Below are positions 1-7,955 of a stretch of DNA of 36,812 nt, one piece after another. The DNA comes from a bacterium. GTDB lineage: Bacteria; Patescibacteriota; Minisyncoccia; Phycocordibacterales; UBA12079. Numbering within the stretch: the stretch's first letter is position 1; each line of letters opens with the position of its first letter. The notes under the pieces are model-generated. The model saw only the letters and a program-made list of their open reading frames with translations, was not told where the DNA came from and searched no databases. The DNA lies in the NCBI GenBank assembly GCA_018401295.1, contig JAGYLJ010000007.1:1-36812 (forward strand), written 5' to 3'. The translations under genes were made by a program, and so were the position numbers.

Positions 1-244
1 TAGTTATCATTACTACAGCTAATACACCAGCTACTCCTATAATTAGAGTAAACATACCCACTAAATATGGTCCTAGTCCAGGAGTATCAGTAACACCAGT
101 TCCCAAAGGAAGTGGTTCTAGAAGTTTATATTCAGGAGCTGTTGAGCCTACTTCAGTTTCAGCTTTTGTAATTAATGGGAATAAGGTTAAAAAACAAATT
201 ACTACCAAAATGATTTTTATAATTTTATTATTTCTTATCAACAT
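1..244 (-). CDS. VirB2/TrbC-like small membrane protein (C-terminus cut by window edge)
   Basis: An open frame starts at ATG 244-242 and runs off the window start without a stop (81 codons visible). It has a lysine-containing N-terminus followed by a hydrophobic stretch ending in ITKA, which reads as a signal peptide. A proline-rich linker with PLPLGTG follows, then a second hydrophobic segment starting YLVGMFTLIIGVAGVLAVV. This two-helix layout matches VirB2/TrbC pilin-like subunits of type IV secretion systems, and it is the last visible gene of the secretion operon. It begins 2 bases after the stop of the preceding gene, so translation is probably coupled. The pilin assignment rests on topology and context, not on a diagnostic motif. 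Confidence 0.6.
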   Translation of the reverse strand, partial: MLIRNNKIIKIILVVICFLTLFPLITKAETEVGSTAPEYKLLEPLPLGTGVTDTPGLGPYLVGMFTLIIGVAGVLAVVMIT

Positions 245-246
245 AT

Positions 247-1242
247 TTAATTTGTATTATCTTCAAAATTGACTATAAAATTGTTATCAGTAAATTGTAA
301 AATACTATCCATATTTTGAATTTTAAGCGCTATTTGGGCGGAACCGGTTTTCCCTTCAGGCTGTCTAAGGATAATTTCATTATTATAAAAATTCATTATT
401 TGTCCGTTCATGGTCCATTTATAATTTATATTATTTTGGGGAGAAAAAAAGAAAGGAGAAGCAATAATTTTTATCTCTTCACTACCAAGGCTATATTCAT
501 TTTTAATAACCGTGTTGTACAATGTTCCTAAAAGAGGATCTTGTCTATAAAAAACAATTTCAGGATTTTCGGATCTAAAAGAAATACTTTTCTCTGTTTT
601 TAGTGCTCCATCTACTGATTCAATTGTAACAGTTACGCTTTTAGACCTATTAGTCTGAGGACCTTCTAATGAAAAAGTGTTTTTTCCATAACCCGACTGA
701 AGACCTTTGATTTTCCAATCTTCCTTCCAATTATAGATTAGTTTTTCACTTGAAATTTTTTGACCATTTTTATCAATAAAATTAGGAAGAGCTACTACGT
801 TAACTATAGAATTAGAAGAATTGAGGGCTTTCCCCTTATAAAAAGGCGGTGTGTAGGTATCAGCTTCCCAAATTAAATCTACTTCAGCAGGGGTTATTTG
901 AATTTGTTTTTGAAGTTGTCCATTATTTGATGTATTAACTTGGACAGTTAAAATTGTATTTTCTCCCCAATCTTTGGTTTGGAAAAAAAATTCTTTTTGT
1001 CCTATTCCTCTTTCTTTAATAATACCATCTATAGACCAGAGTATTTCATTCTTTTCTATAGCAAGGCCATATAACTCTACTTTAGCAGAAACTGTTTGGT
1101 TTGCAGATGGATATTCAGGATCTAATTTTAATTCTAAATTATAACCGGAAGAAACTGGGCTGTTGAAAGCTGCCCCGACGGGGATTGCTAAAAATGGAAG
1201 TAAGATAAAGAATAATATTTTGATTTTGTTGTTCATTTTCAT
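247..1242 (-). CDS. Secreted protein with Ig-like/PKD-like repeats in the secretion operon
   Basis: 331 aa. Residues 1-24 form a typical signal peptide (lysines, then ILFFILLPFLAIP, cleavage likely after VGA). The rest is beta-rich. It shows three loosely repeated blocks around aromatic phrases such as LWSIDG, YNWKEDWKIKG and YKWTMNG, as in Ig-like or PKD domains, at about 30-120, 120-225 and 230-330. No enzymatic motif is seen. It sits between a small membrane protein gene (4-base gap) and the pilin-like gene (2-base gap), so it is probably an exported, surface-exposed or envelope-bridging part of the apparatus. No good Shine-Dalgarno is present; initiation may depend on coupling. ATG at 1236 is a possible alternative start. 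Confidence 0.7.
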   Translation of the reverse strand: MKMNNKIKILFFILLPFLAIPVGAAFNSPVSSGYNLELKLDPEYPSANQTVSAKVELYGLAIEKNEILWSIDGIIKERGIGQKEFFFQTKDWGENTILTVQVNTSNNGQLQKQIQITPAEVDLIWEADTYTPPFYKGKALNSSNSIVNVVALPNFIDKNGQKISSEKLIYNWKEDWKIKGLQSGYGKNTFSLEGPQTNRSKSVTVTIESVDGALKTEKSISFRSENPEIVFYRQDPLLGTLYNTVIKNEYSLGSEEIKIIASPFFFSPQNNINYKWTMNGQIMNFYNNEIILRQPEGKTGSAQIALKIQNMDSILQFTDNNFIVNFEDNTN

Positions 1243-1246
1243 TATT

Positions 1247-1627
1247 TTAAATATTTTTAATTATTTTACTTATTGGAGTTCCTAAATCTTTTCCTAATGT
1301 TGATTTTAATTTTTTTTCTGCTCTTTCCATAAAAATAGTTGTGGATATCGTGAGTGTCCATATAGGAAAAGAAGCAATTATAGGGATTGCTTCCAATAAG
1401 GAACCCCCTGCTAGAGTAAAGAGTTTCTTTGGGTTATTAGTAAACTTTATTCCTTTTAACATAAACCATAAAAAAAATGTCATCCAAGCAAAAATACTGA
1501 TTAACCAATTTACAAAAGGCCCAATAAAAATCATTGTTAAGAAAGCCTGAATTCCATCAACAAGAACAGCAGTGCTGATCATTAGAGTGGCGGTAATATT
1601 ATCTATTTTAGGATTGTTTTTCTGCAT
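1247..1627 (-). CDS. Small polytopic membrane protein of the secretion operon
   Basis: 126 aa with three clear hydrophobic segments (about residues 13-38, 40-60 and 70-98) and a basic C-terminal tail. Its start lies inside the 3' end of the VirB4 ATPase gene (20-base overlap), so the two are translationally coupled and probably work together. I do not recognise a named family. By position it may be an accessory inner-membrane component. Confidence 0.65.
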   Translation of the reverse strand: MQKNNPKIDNITATLMISTAVLVDGIQAFLTMIFIGPFVNWLISIFAWMTFFLWFMLKGIKFTNNPKKLFTLAGGSLLEAIPIIASFPIWTLTISTTIFMERAEKKLKSTLGKDLGTPISKIIKNI

Positions 1628-3500
1628 CTTTTTTTTGTGTTAACTCATTTACATTTTTTAATTCTTCCATTGGTTTTTTTGTTCCCTCAGAGGATTCCTC
1701 CAGCTCTTTTTCGGACTGTCTTATGGCTAAAATTTGAGATGGGTCGGAAGTGATGATTTGATCTTCAGTATAGGAAGCAATTATTTTTATAGCCACATGT
1801 TTTAAGCCGGTAAAGAAAATACCCTCACCCACATTTGATTCTAGGAGTAAATATTTTTCTTCATCAGTTAAGTTGAATGTTTTTTGTACTACATCAATAC
1901 TGGTGGGTGACTGTTTCAATAACAACTGGATTGATGAGTTGGTAATAATAGGTAGTCCGTAAGGAGAACTTAGGAAGTCATTTACATCTTGAGTAATTGT
2001 GGAAAGGCCTAAGAAATATTTTCTACCTCTCTTAGCTAAACTAAATAGGAATGATGCTGTATCTTCTGTTTTCATCATCCACCAAGCCTCTTCTATCACA
2101 AGTAATCTTTTTCGCAAATTTTTCCTGACAGCATTCCAAATATAATGGGTAATTATATACATAGCCACTGACTTTAAATCATCTTCCATATCTCTCAAAG
2201 AAAAGACTACGAATTTTTTATTAATATCTACGTTAGTAGGTTGGTTAATAAAACCAGACCAAGTTCCTTTAGTGAATTTAGAAAGTTTCTGGGTTAATTT
2301 TTCTGTGCCTTCCATTCCTGATAGAACCAACTCAAAATCAGACAACAAAGGTGGTTCTATATTAGTGAAATCTACATCAGGAGTGATATCTTTCAGTGCA
2401 TATGTCTCTGTTACAGCCTTATCAATTATAGCGTCTTCTTCAGGACTAAGGCCTCCAAACATTACCCGAAATAAACCAACTAAGTTAATTGTATTGGAGC
2501 GTAGTACGTTTGCTTGTGATTCCCCTTCCCTTGCAATTGGTAAATCAAATGGATTGATATGGTGCTCAGAAGTAAGGGATATATTAAAGTACCTTCCATC
2601 CATAGCTTGAGATAAATATTCGTATTCTTTCTCTGGGTCAATCACCATAACTTCTATATCAAACATTAAAGAGCGAAGAATCTCTAATTTTACAGCATAT
2701 GATTTACCCGAACCAGACTTAGCAAATGTTACAGAGTTATAGTTTGGGAGAGAATATCTATCAAAAAGTACTAAACTGGAATTATGTCTATTAATTCCAT
2801 ACAGAATACCTTTATCTGAGGTTAAATCAAAAGAAACAAATGGAAAAATACTAGAAAGAGGAGCTGAATTTAATTTAGAGTGGACCCTTAGAAGGTCTTC
2901 TCCTAGAGGGAGTGTGCTTTTAAAACCCTGTTCTTGCTGAAACAAAGCTGGACGGACATATATCATTTTTGATTCTAAAATAGAGCGAATTTCTGATTCA
3001 GCTGCATCCAATTCTGCTTCTGAATCTCCATAAACTGAGATATAAACTCCAACATCAAATAGTTTTTCTTCAGCCTGTTGTAATTTATCTCGAAGATTTT
3101 CTAAGTTTTGATAGGCTGTATCTAGTGTAGGGTCACGAACTAATCCTTTTGATTCCCTTGCCATTATCTGGCTTTGCACCTCAGCGACTTTCTTTTGAAA
3201 TTGCCTCAAGACTTGGTCGGTGTCTACTGGATGAATAAAAATTGAAATATCAAATTCTTTATCTAAGTTAATAATTGGTGAAAACCAATTATCAGTTAAA
3301 AATTTTGGATATGAGATAACAAAAAAAGTTCTGGCAATCTTTTCTCCTAAACGGGTGTCCTTAGGGGTTATTTTCAAAGCTGAAGGGGCGATGATATCTT
3401 TTAACTCTAGAACTCCTGCATCGTAAATTTCCTGAGGTAAAATAGGTTCTATTTCTATTTTTTTATTTTTTTTACCTAAAAATTGATCTAATATTCCCAT
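1608..3500 (-). CDS. virB4: VirB4-family type IV secretion ATPase (C-terminal ATPase part)
   Basis: 630 aa. VirB4 ATPases energise pilus assembly and substrate transfer at the inner membrane. The Walker A motif SGSGKS lies at about residues 262-267, followed by the conserved VMVIDPEKEY strand. Walker B reads LLVIEEAWW with V468, E470 and E471, followed by the conserved AKRGRKY and TQDVNDF stretches. A coiled-coil-like segment lies at about 110-150. Typical VirB4 proteins are about 800 aa; here the N-terminal region appears to be carried by the separate gene just upstream (3521-4156). No strong Shine-Dalgarno. The family is certain; whether it moves DNA or protein cannot be told from the sequence. 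Confidence 0.93.
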   Translation of the reverse strand: MGILDQFLGKKNKKIEIEPILPQEIYDAGVLELKDIIAPSALKITPKDTRLGEKIARTFFVISYPKFLTDNWFSPIINLDKEFDISIFIHPVDTDQVLRQFQKKVAEVQSQIMARESKGLVRDPTLDTAYQNLENLRDKLQQAEEKLFDVGVYISVYGDSEAELDAAESEIRSILESKMIYVRPALFQQEQGFKSTLPLGEDLLRVHSKLNSAPLSSIFPFVSFDLTSDKGILYGINRHNSSLVLFDRYSLPNYNSVTFAKSGSGKSYAVKLEILRSLMFDIEVMVIDPEKEYEYLSQAMDGRYFNISLTSEHHINPFDLPIAREGESQANVLRSNTINLVGLFRVMFGGLSPEEDAIIDKAVTETYALKDITPDVDFTNIEPPLLSDFELVLSGMEGTEKLTQKLSKFTKGTWSGFINQPTNVDINKKFVVFSLRDMEDDLKSVAMYIITHYIWNAVRKNLRKRLLVIEEAWWMMKTEDTASFLFSLAKRGRKYFLGLSTITQDVNDFLSSPYGLPIITNSSIQLLLKQSPTSIDVVQKTFNLTDEEKYLLLESNVGEGIFFTGLKHVAIKIIASYTEDQIITSDPSQILAIRQSEKELEESSEGTKKPMEELKNVNELTQKKDAEKQS

Positions 3501-3520
3501 AATGTTTTTTTATTATCTCT

Positions 3521-4156
3521 CTAATTTAGTTGGACAGGTTTTTCTGATTCCCCAGGGTTAAATATTTTATAAAGTAATTCCACCGTTTCTTCTGTCCCTA
3601 ATCTAGCTAATCTAAGGCCTGTTCTAGTAAGTCCTTGTTCTACGACACTTACTCTTTGTTCTAATTGAGTTCGGGCCTCTTCAAATGAATCTGTTTTTTC
3701 TTCTTTATTTTTTGTTTTTCCAAACAAATTACCAAGGCCTCCTCCTCCCTGAAGAGCTGGTGGATTATAGGAAATAACTATAAAAAAGTTTTTGGATACA
3801 ATGTTTACATTTTCTGTGAAGTTTTTTATGAACTCAATGTATTCTTTGGTTTGGATTTTTATTAATTCATTTATTTGTTCTTTCCTCCTGGCTTCCATCA
3901 TAGCGATGTATTGTCGGATATCTAATTTTTTGGATTGGATATAAATTTGTGTGGAATATTCAAGTGAATTTAGAAAATTTTGGAATTGCATAAGGATGGC
4001 GTGTTGTTCATCTTGAGACTTTAGAGCAAAGTTTAGAGAAGATGTCATTAAAATGGAAACCATAGTTCCTCCTTTCAAAATAATAATACCATCTCGTATT
4101 TCTTTAACCGAGACGAAATCCTGTGTTTTTTTTATATTTGTGTTATTTTTATCCAT
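3521..4156 (-). CDS. VirB4/TraC N-terminal-like protein
   Basis: 211 aa with no signal peptide or membrane segment. It resembles the N-terminal non-ATPase domain of VirB4/TraC proteins: an early strand block (VSVKEIRDGIIILKGG), a helical SLEYSTQIYIQSKKLDI region, an ARRKEQINELIKIQ helix, and the FFIVISYNP strand. A glycine-rich, lysine-rich loop follows (GGGGLGNLFGKTK). Directly downstream is the ATPase half (20-base gap), so the two genes look like one VirB4 split in two. Assignment is by pattern and context. Confidence 0.65.
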   Translation of the reverse strand: MDKNNTNIKKTQDFVSVKEIRDGIIILKGGTMVSILMTSSLNFALKSQDEQHAILMQFQNFLNSLEYSTQIYIQSKKLDIRQYIAMMEARRKEQINELIKIQTKEYIEFIKNFTENVNIVSKNFFIVISYNPPALQGGGGLGNLFGKTKNKEEKTDSFEEARTQLEQRVSVVEQGLTRTGLRLARLGTEETVELLYKIFNPGESEKPVQLN

Positions 4157-4158
4157 AT

Positions 4159-4413
4159 TTACCCTGTTAAATAAGATTTGACTCTCTTTTTAATAAATGC
4201 TTTCCCATAATAAGTTTTTAAATATTTTTCCCTGTGTGTTGCGTCTTGTTGATTTAAACAAGCTTCATAATAAATTAATTTTAACGGTAACCTATTTTTT
4301 GTGGATTGAACTCTACCTTTATTGTGACCGTCAAATCTTAACTTTAAATTTTTTGTGTATCCTGTATAAAATTTATTATCTTGTTTGGATTGTAACACAT
4401 ATACATAAAACAT
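4159..4413 (-). CDS. GIY-YIG domain nuclease, single-domain
   Basis: 84 aa, the full length of a stand-alone GIY-YIG domain. The two signature strands read YVYVLQS and FYTGYT. The conserved arginine follows in LKLRFDGHN, then HNKG, RLPLKLIYYE and the glutamate/lysine-rich REKYLK helix. Such small nucleases cut DNA, and some act as homing or mobile endonucleases. The gene interrupts the secretion operon between prgI and the VirB4 N-terminal gene and has no obvious role there. Its last codons (YLTG-stop) lie in a 14-bp sequence repeated in inverted orientation on its upstream side, which suggests it came in as a small unit. Confidence 0.85.
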   Translation of the reverse strand: MFYVYVLQSKQDNKFYTGYTKNLKLRFDGHNKGRVQSTKNRLPLKLIYYEACLNQQDATHREKYLKTYYGKAFIKKRVKSYLTG

Positions 4414-4446
4414 ATATTCCTAAAATTTAAAGTTATTTAACAGGGT
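4161..4446. mobile_element. Possible miniature GIY-YIG element with 14-bp inverted ends
   Basis: ACCCTGTTAAATAA at 4161-4174 and its exact reverse complement at 4433-4446 bracket the GIY-YIG gene. The left copy contains the end of that gene and the right copy touches the prgI stop. A third copy, extended to 17 matching bases of the right end (TTATTTAACAGGGTTAA), stands alone at 25651-25667. Seen directly: the repeats. Inferred: that they are ends of a moving or homing unit. Confidence 0.45.
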
Positions 4447-4844
4447 TAACTTTCGTTCTGAATATCTAAACTCCAACTTAAATCTTTTAATTTACTATTT
4501 GATAATTTAGGAATATTAAGTTGTTTAACCACATCAACAGTCTCTTTGTCTTTCTTCTTCTTCTTTTCTTCTTTTTTCCAAATATACAATTTATTACCTA
4601 ATAGGTATTTAAAAGCTGACTCAGTTAGCAAAATAAGGGGCCTATTATCTTTTTTATAAAAAGCTAATGCACCAGAGAGCCCCATGATTGGAAGGATTAA
4701 AAGGACGGCTATAAAAAAAGGTAAAAAGGAATATAAAGTAAAACTAATTCCTGCTCCTCCGGCGAGATAGATAAATTGTTTTAAAGTTAAGGGTCCAAAT
4801 ATTTTGTCCTCAACTTCAATAAATTGTGGTACTTCAAATTGCAT
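4446..4844 (-). CDS. PrgI-family (VirB3-like) membrane protein
   Basis: 132 aa. It starts with the family pattern MQFEVPQFIEVEDKIFGPLTLKQF, followed by two adjacent hydrophobic segments (about residues 24-60) and the conserved DNRPLI stretch. A lysine-rich cytoplasmic segment and a polar tail follow. PrgI proteins take the place of VirB3 in Gram-positive and CPR secretion loci and normally sit directly beside virB4. Here a GIY-YIG gene has come between them, which supports a later insertion. The family call is strong. Confidence 0.85.
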   Translation of the reverse strand: MQFEVPQFIEVEDKIFGPLTLKQFIYLAGGAGISFTLYSFLPFFIAVLLILPIMGLSGALAFYKKDNRPLILLTESAFKYLLGNKLYIWKKEEKKKKKDKETVDVVKQLNIPKLSNSKLKDLSWSLDIQNES

Positions 4845-4870
4845 AATATGAAAGAATTTTTAATTTTGTA

Positions 4871-4910
4871 AATAATTTTCTAATTTTTTAAATAATTTTC
4901 TAATTTTTTA
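4871..4910. repeat. Perfect tandem duplication of a 20-bp A/T-rich unit
   Basis: The 20-bp unit AATAATTTTCTAATTTTTTA occurs twice without change (4871-4890 and 4891-4910). The second copy includes the stop codon of the four-helix-bundle gene, so that gene's 3' end is formed inside the repeat. Confidence 0.9.
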
Positions 4911-5252
4911 AATTTGACAACTTTTGAAAATCTTTGAAAAAATTGGTGTTAATTCGTGAGCTTCTTTCCACAGCTTTTTACAAATTTCTTTTTTATTTTC
5001 TGACGATTGGGCAATCATTCTTAACCAGTGTTTCGTTTCATTTGCTTCTTTTCCACAAATACGAACTTTATTTTTAAAATCTTTTTTACTACTTGCTTGA
5101 TTTGCTTCCATATAGTTTGCTCCAATACTAGTAGCTGACCTAACTATTTGATTGATTAACGGTTTGTTTATTTCATTTTTTTCTAAACCTTTAGCAAAGA
5201 TTATAACATTTTCTCCAAATTTTGCGGTTCTTTCCTCTAAATCATACTCCAT
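4908..5252 (-). CDS. S23 / 23S rRNA intervening-sequence type four-helix bundle protein
   Basis: 114 aa, fully helical. It carries the family pattern LEERTAKFGENVIIFAKGL, then NQIVRSATSIGANYMEANQA, DFKNKVRICGKEANETKHWL. Relatives are encoded in 23S rRNA intervening sequences or as dispersed stand-alone genes; their biochemical role is not established. Here the gene lies inside the secretion operon, flanked by A/T-rich repeats on both sides, so it looks like a passenger rather than a secretion component. Confidence 0.85.
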   Translation of the reverse strand: MEYDLEERTAKFGENVIIFAKGLEKNEINKPLINQIVRSATSIGANYMEANQASSKKDFKNKVRICGKEANETKHWLRMIAQSSENKKEICKKLWKEAHELTPIFSKIFKSCQI

Positions 5253-5314
5253 AATATTTAAAAATTAAAAATTTCAGCATTATTTAAAAATTATAAAATT
5301 AATAATTAAAAATT

Positions 5315-5974
5315 CTATAAATCAAATGGCTCGCGGTATGGATCCATTACATATTTTTTTTCTGGACTTTGCTCAATTTTTTCTTTTGAATCATTTAGAC
5401 TTTCTTTATTGTCTTCATTTTGTGCTACTTTTTTGTCTTCTAATTTCTTAATTTCATTTAAAATTTTTTCATTTTCAGTTGGTTTCGTTATTTTTTGTAG
5501 CTCGTGTTCAGGTTGTTCTATTAAGTTTGTTGTTATTTCTTGGTTGATTTCTGGTGGTATATTTATTGATTCTTTAGGCTTTTCTATCTCTTGTAAAAGT
5601 TCATCTCTTAATCTTTCTTGCTCAATCTCGTCAAAATCATCTTCCTCACTTACTTCCTGTTTTTGAGTAGCGGACCTTAACGAATCTTTAATGTCTTTTA
5701 AAATTATATTATTAACATCTTCAGCAATTTTTTCTGCCGTTTCTCTGTCTAATTCAGTAACTCTCTGAATGTTCTTAACAAAGCTATCAGAACTTTTTAG
5801 TCCGAGCATCACATAACCTATTTCTTTTGTTAGCTCTTCTCCTTCATCAAATTGGAGTCTATATTTATTGACTATATTTTGTAATTTCTCATTGACTTCA
5901 GTAGACGAAATCGCTTCTCTGACATTGTCAGGGATAGAGCGGTATTTTTCTTCTAAGACTTTAAATGGAAACAT
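5315..5974 (-). CDS. Acidic helical protein of the secretion operon, unknown function
   Basis: 219 aa, no signal or membrane segment. Residues about 1-100 form a compact helical domain (SIPDNVREAISSTEVNEKLQ, EELTKEIGYVMLGLKSS, ETAEKIAEDVNNIILKDI). The rest is glutamate/lysine-rich and probably disordered, ending in VMDPYREPFDL. It lies between the VirB6-like and S23-type genes. Genes of this shape accompany CPR secretion loci, but I cannot name a function. Confidence 0.6.
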   Translation of the reverse strand: MFPFKVLEEKYRSIPDNVREAISSTEVNEKLQNIVNKYRLQFDEGEELTKEIGYVMLGLKSSDSFVKNIQRVTELDRETAEKIAEDVNNIILKDIKDSLRSATQKQEVSEEDDFDEIEQERLRDELLQEIEKPKESINIPPEINQEITTNLIEQPEHELQKITKPTENEKILNEIKKLEDKKVAQNEDNKESLNDSKEKIEQSPEKKYVMDPYREPFDL

Positions 5975-6027
5975 ATTGTTAAAATTTTTAATTTTTTAAT
6001 TTTTAAATAGACCTAAGTTTTTAATTT

Positions 6028-7920
6028 TTATGTTTTGTCTACTTTTGTTTTTTCTTTCGCTTTTGCTAAGTCTTCTTTAGCTTTTTCAATAGCTTCTTTG
6101 AGTTTTAGGTCCTTAATTCTTAATTCTTCCTCTTCTTTATATACAGCCTCCCTAAAATCAGTAAGTACATCCCCTCGATCCTTAGCGTCTTCTAACTGAT
6201 CTTTAGCTCTTCTTAATCTATCCTTTATATTCAAAAGCTCATCATCAGTCTTTATTCCTTCTTGTGCTGTTTTGAGATCTCTTTTCTTTGTAGTTTCTGC
6301 TATGATATCTGCTCCAGCCTGCTTTCTTCCTTTAACAGCTGCTCCTTTTATCATTGTTCCCCAAATTCCACTTGGTTCTTTTGATCCTCTTTTTTGTGCA
6401 TAGGCTTCGGTTCTACTTACCATAACTTTTACTTCATTACCTTTAGCGTCTTTTTTGATTGTTCCATCTTTTTCTCTTTCAAATAGCTCTTTGCCACTAG
6501 CATCTTTTGCTTGTATGTCAGAGTCCCCCTTTAGACTCTTAGCATAGGCTATATCTGCTTTCTTAGCTTCAGCAGTTGTCGTTTTATAGCCACTCTTAAT
6601 TCCTGCTCCTACTCCCATCTTCTTACCCATTTCCGTATTTCTAACATCATAGGATGCATCACCAGCATATCTTAGTGTTTTCAAAGCTAATTTAGAACCA
6701 GCTCCTCCTCTAGCTGCTCTGTTCTGCATCCAATCACTCTCAGCTGCTCGTTGAGCTACACCACCAACAGTTCTTCTTGCTAATCTACCACCTACACCAA
6801 AAGTAGCAGCTCCTGCCCCAGTTTTAATTTTACCTGTTCCCCATTTATTTAGGTTTTTACCCATACTCATCATCCCGCTAGCTCCTGTAGCTCCTAATTT
6901 AGAAGCCGAAATAAGAGAGGCTAATAGTAGACCGATGATTAGAATGAAATTGAAAAGTATTAACATTGTGTCACCTCCTGTGGCTAAGTTTGAAAAACCT
7001 TTACTCTCTAACTCTGAAGCTTTACTGATGTTATCTCTAAAAGTATCACTAGAAACTGCCATAGCCACAACATAAATAAACATCATAAAAACAGGAGCGA
7101 AAAAAGATTCTTTAAAAAGAGTATTCCACCATTGTTTAGAATGACCACTGGTGGCGGGCAGAATCATACCCAAAAATGCCAGAGGTGAAATCATCATCAA
7201 AAACATTAGAACCACAATTCGTTTCATGAGTAAAATAGCACCAGCAAAGAAGATAAAAGCGGTTACAACCAACAAAATAGAACCTAAAACCGCAACAATT
7301 AAAATACTCCCACCATTTAATTTTGAGCCGTGTAAGTCTGTTGATTTAGCATCAAGGTCTCCACTTTTATAAATCGTATGTAAATTTAAAGCACCTGCAA
7401 AAATAGAAGTAATGCCTTTATCCCAATCATCAATACCCCCTGAACTAGCCTTTTCTATTGTGGCATTATAAAAACCAACCGTAAAAACATTAGCAGCATC
7501 AATAATAACTCTAGTAGAAAAAAGACTGAAGTTAATTAAAAGAGCGACCAAGATAACTTTTGTGAGTAATTGTTTCGCCCCGTAAGACTGGATTCCTAAG
7601 ATAGTAGCAATGGAAATAGCTAAAAGTATAAAAATAAAGACCATGTTGGATATATTTCTAAAGATTTCCCAACCAATATCAACCATCCCTGTTTGTTCAA
7701 CAAGTGTAGCAAAATCAATGGTGTATTTTATTACGTAATTAAAGAGAATTCCGGCTATACGAAGTATTTGTGATGAAATAAATATAAGGACATTACCAAT
7801 AGCCATCCAGATTTCTTCCCAATCTGGGGCAGGCCAGGCAGCATTAACAAACTTAAAATTAGTTAGAAAAACCAGTGCTGACAGTAAAGATATTATTTTG
7901 TAATTTTTAAATTTTTTCAT
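6028..7920 (-). CDS. VirB6/TrbL-like polytopic membrane protein
   Basis: 630 aa. Signal peptide-like N-terminus ending VNA at about residue 27, then a tryptophan-rich start (AWPAPDWEEIW). Some seven hydrophobic segments occupy about 35-345, including MVFIFILLAISIATILGI, a RIVVLMFLMMISPLAFLGM block and the FFAPVFMMFIYVVAMAV block. This is the inner-membrane channel layout of VirB6/TrbL. The C-terminal 280 residues are soluble, glycine/alanine-rich and then highly charged with predicted coiled coil (from about 560). Position in the operon supports the call. Confidence 0.8.
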   Translation of the reverse strand: MKKFKNYKIISLLSALVFLTNFKFVNAAWPAPDWEEIWMAIGNVLIFISSQILRIAGILFNYVIKYTIDFATLVEQTGMVDIGWEIFRNISNMVFIFILLAISIATILGIQSYGAKQLLTKVILVALLINFSLFSTRVIIDAANVFTVGFYNATIEKASSGGIDDWDKGITSIFAGALNLHTIYKSGDLDAKSTDLHGSKLNGGSILIVAVLGSILLVVTAFIFFAGAILLMKRIVVLMFLMMISPLAFLGMILPATSGHSKQWWNTLFKESFFAPVFMMFIYVVAMAVSSDTFRDNISKASELESKGFSNLATGGDTMLILFNFILIIGLLLASLISASKLGATGASGMMSMGKNLNKWGTGKIKTGAGAATFGVGGRLARRTVGGVAQRAAESDWMQNRAARGGAGSKLALKTLRYAGDASYDVRNTEMGKKMGVGAGIKSGYKTTTAEAKKADIAYAKSLKGDSDIQAKDASGKELFEREKDGTIKKDAKGNEVKVMVSRTEAYAQKRGSKEPSGIWGTMIKGAAVKGRKQAGADIIAETTKKRDLKTAQEGIKTDDELLNIKDRLRRAKDQLEDAKDRGDVLTDFREAVYKEEEELRIKDLKLKEAIEKAKEDLAKAKEKTKVDKT

Positions 7921-7955
7921 TATTAATCAATTTTTTCTAAAAACACAATTTATTA

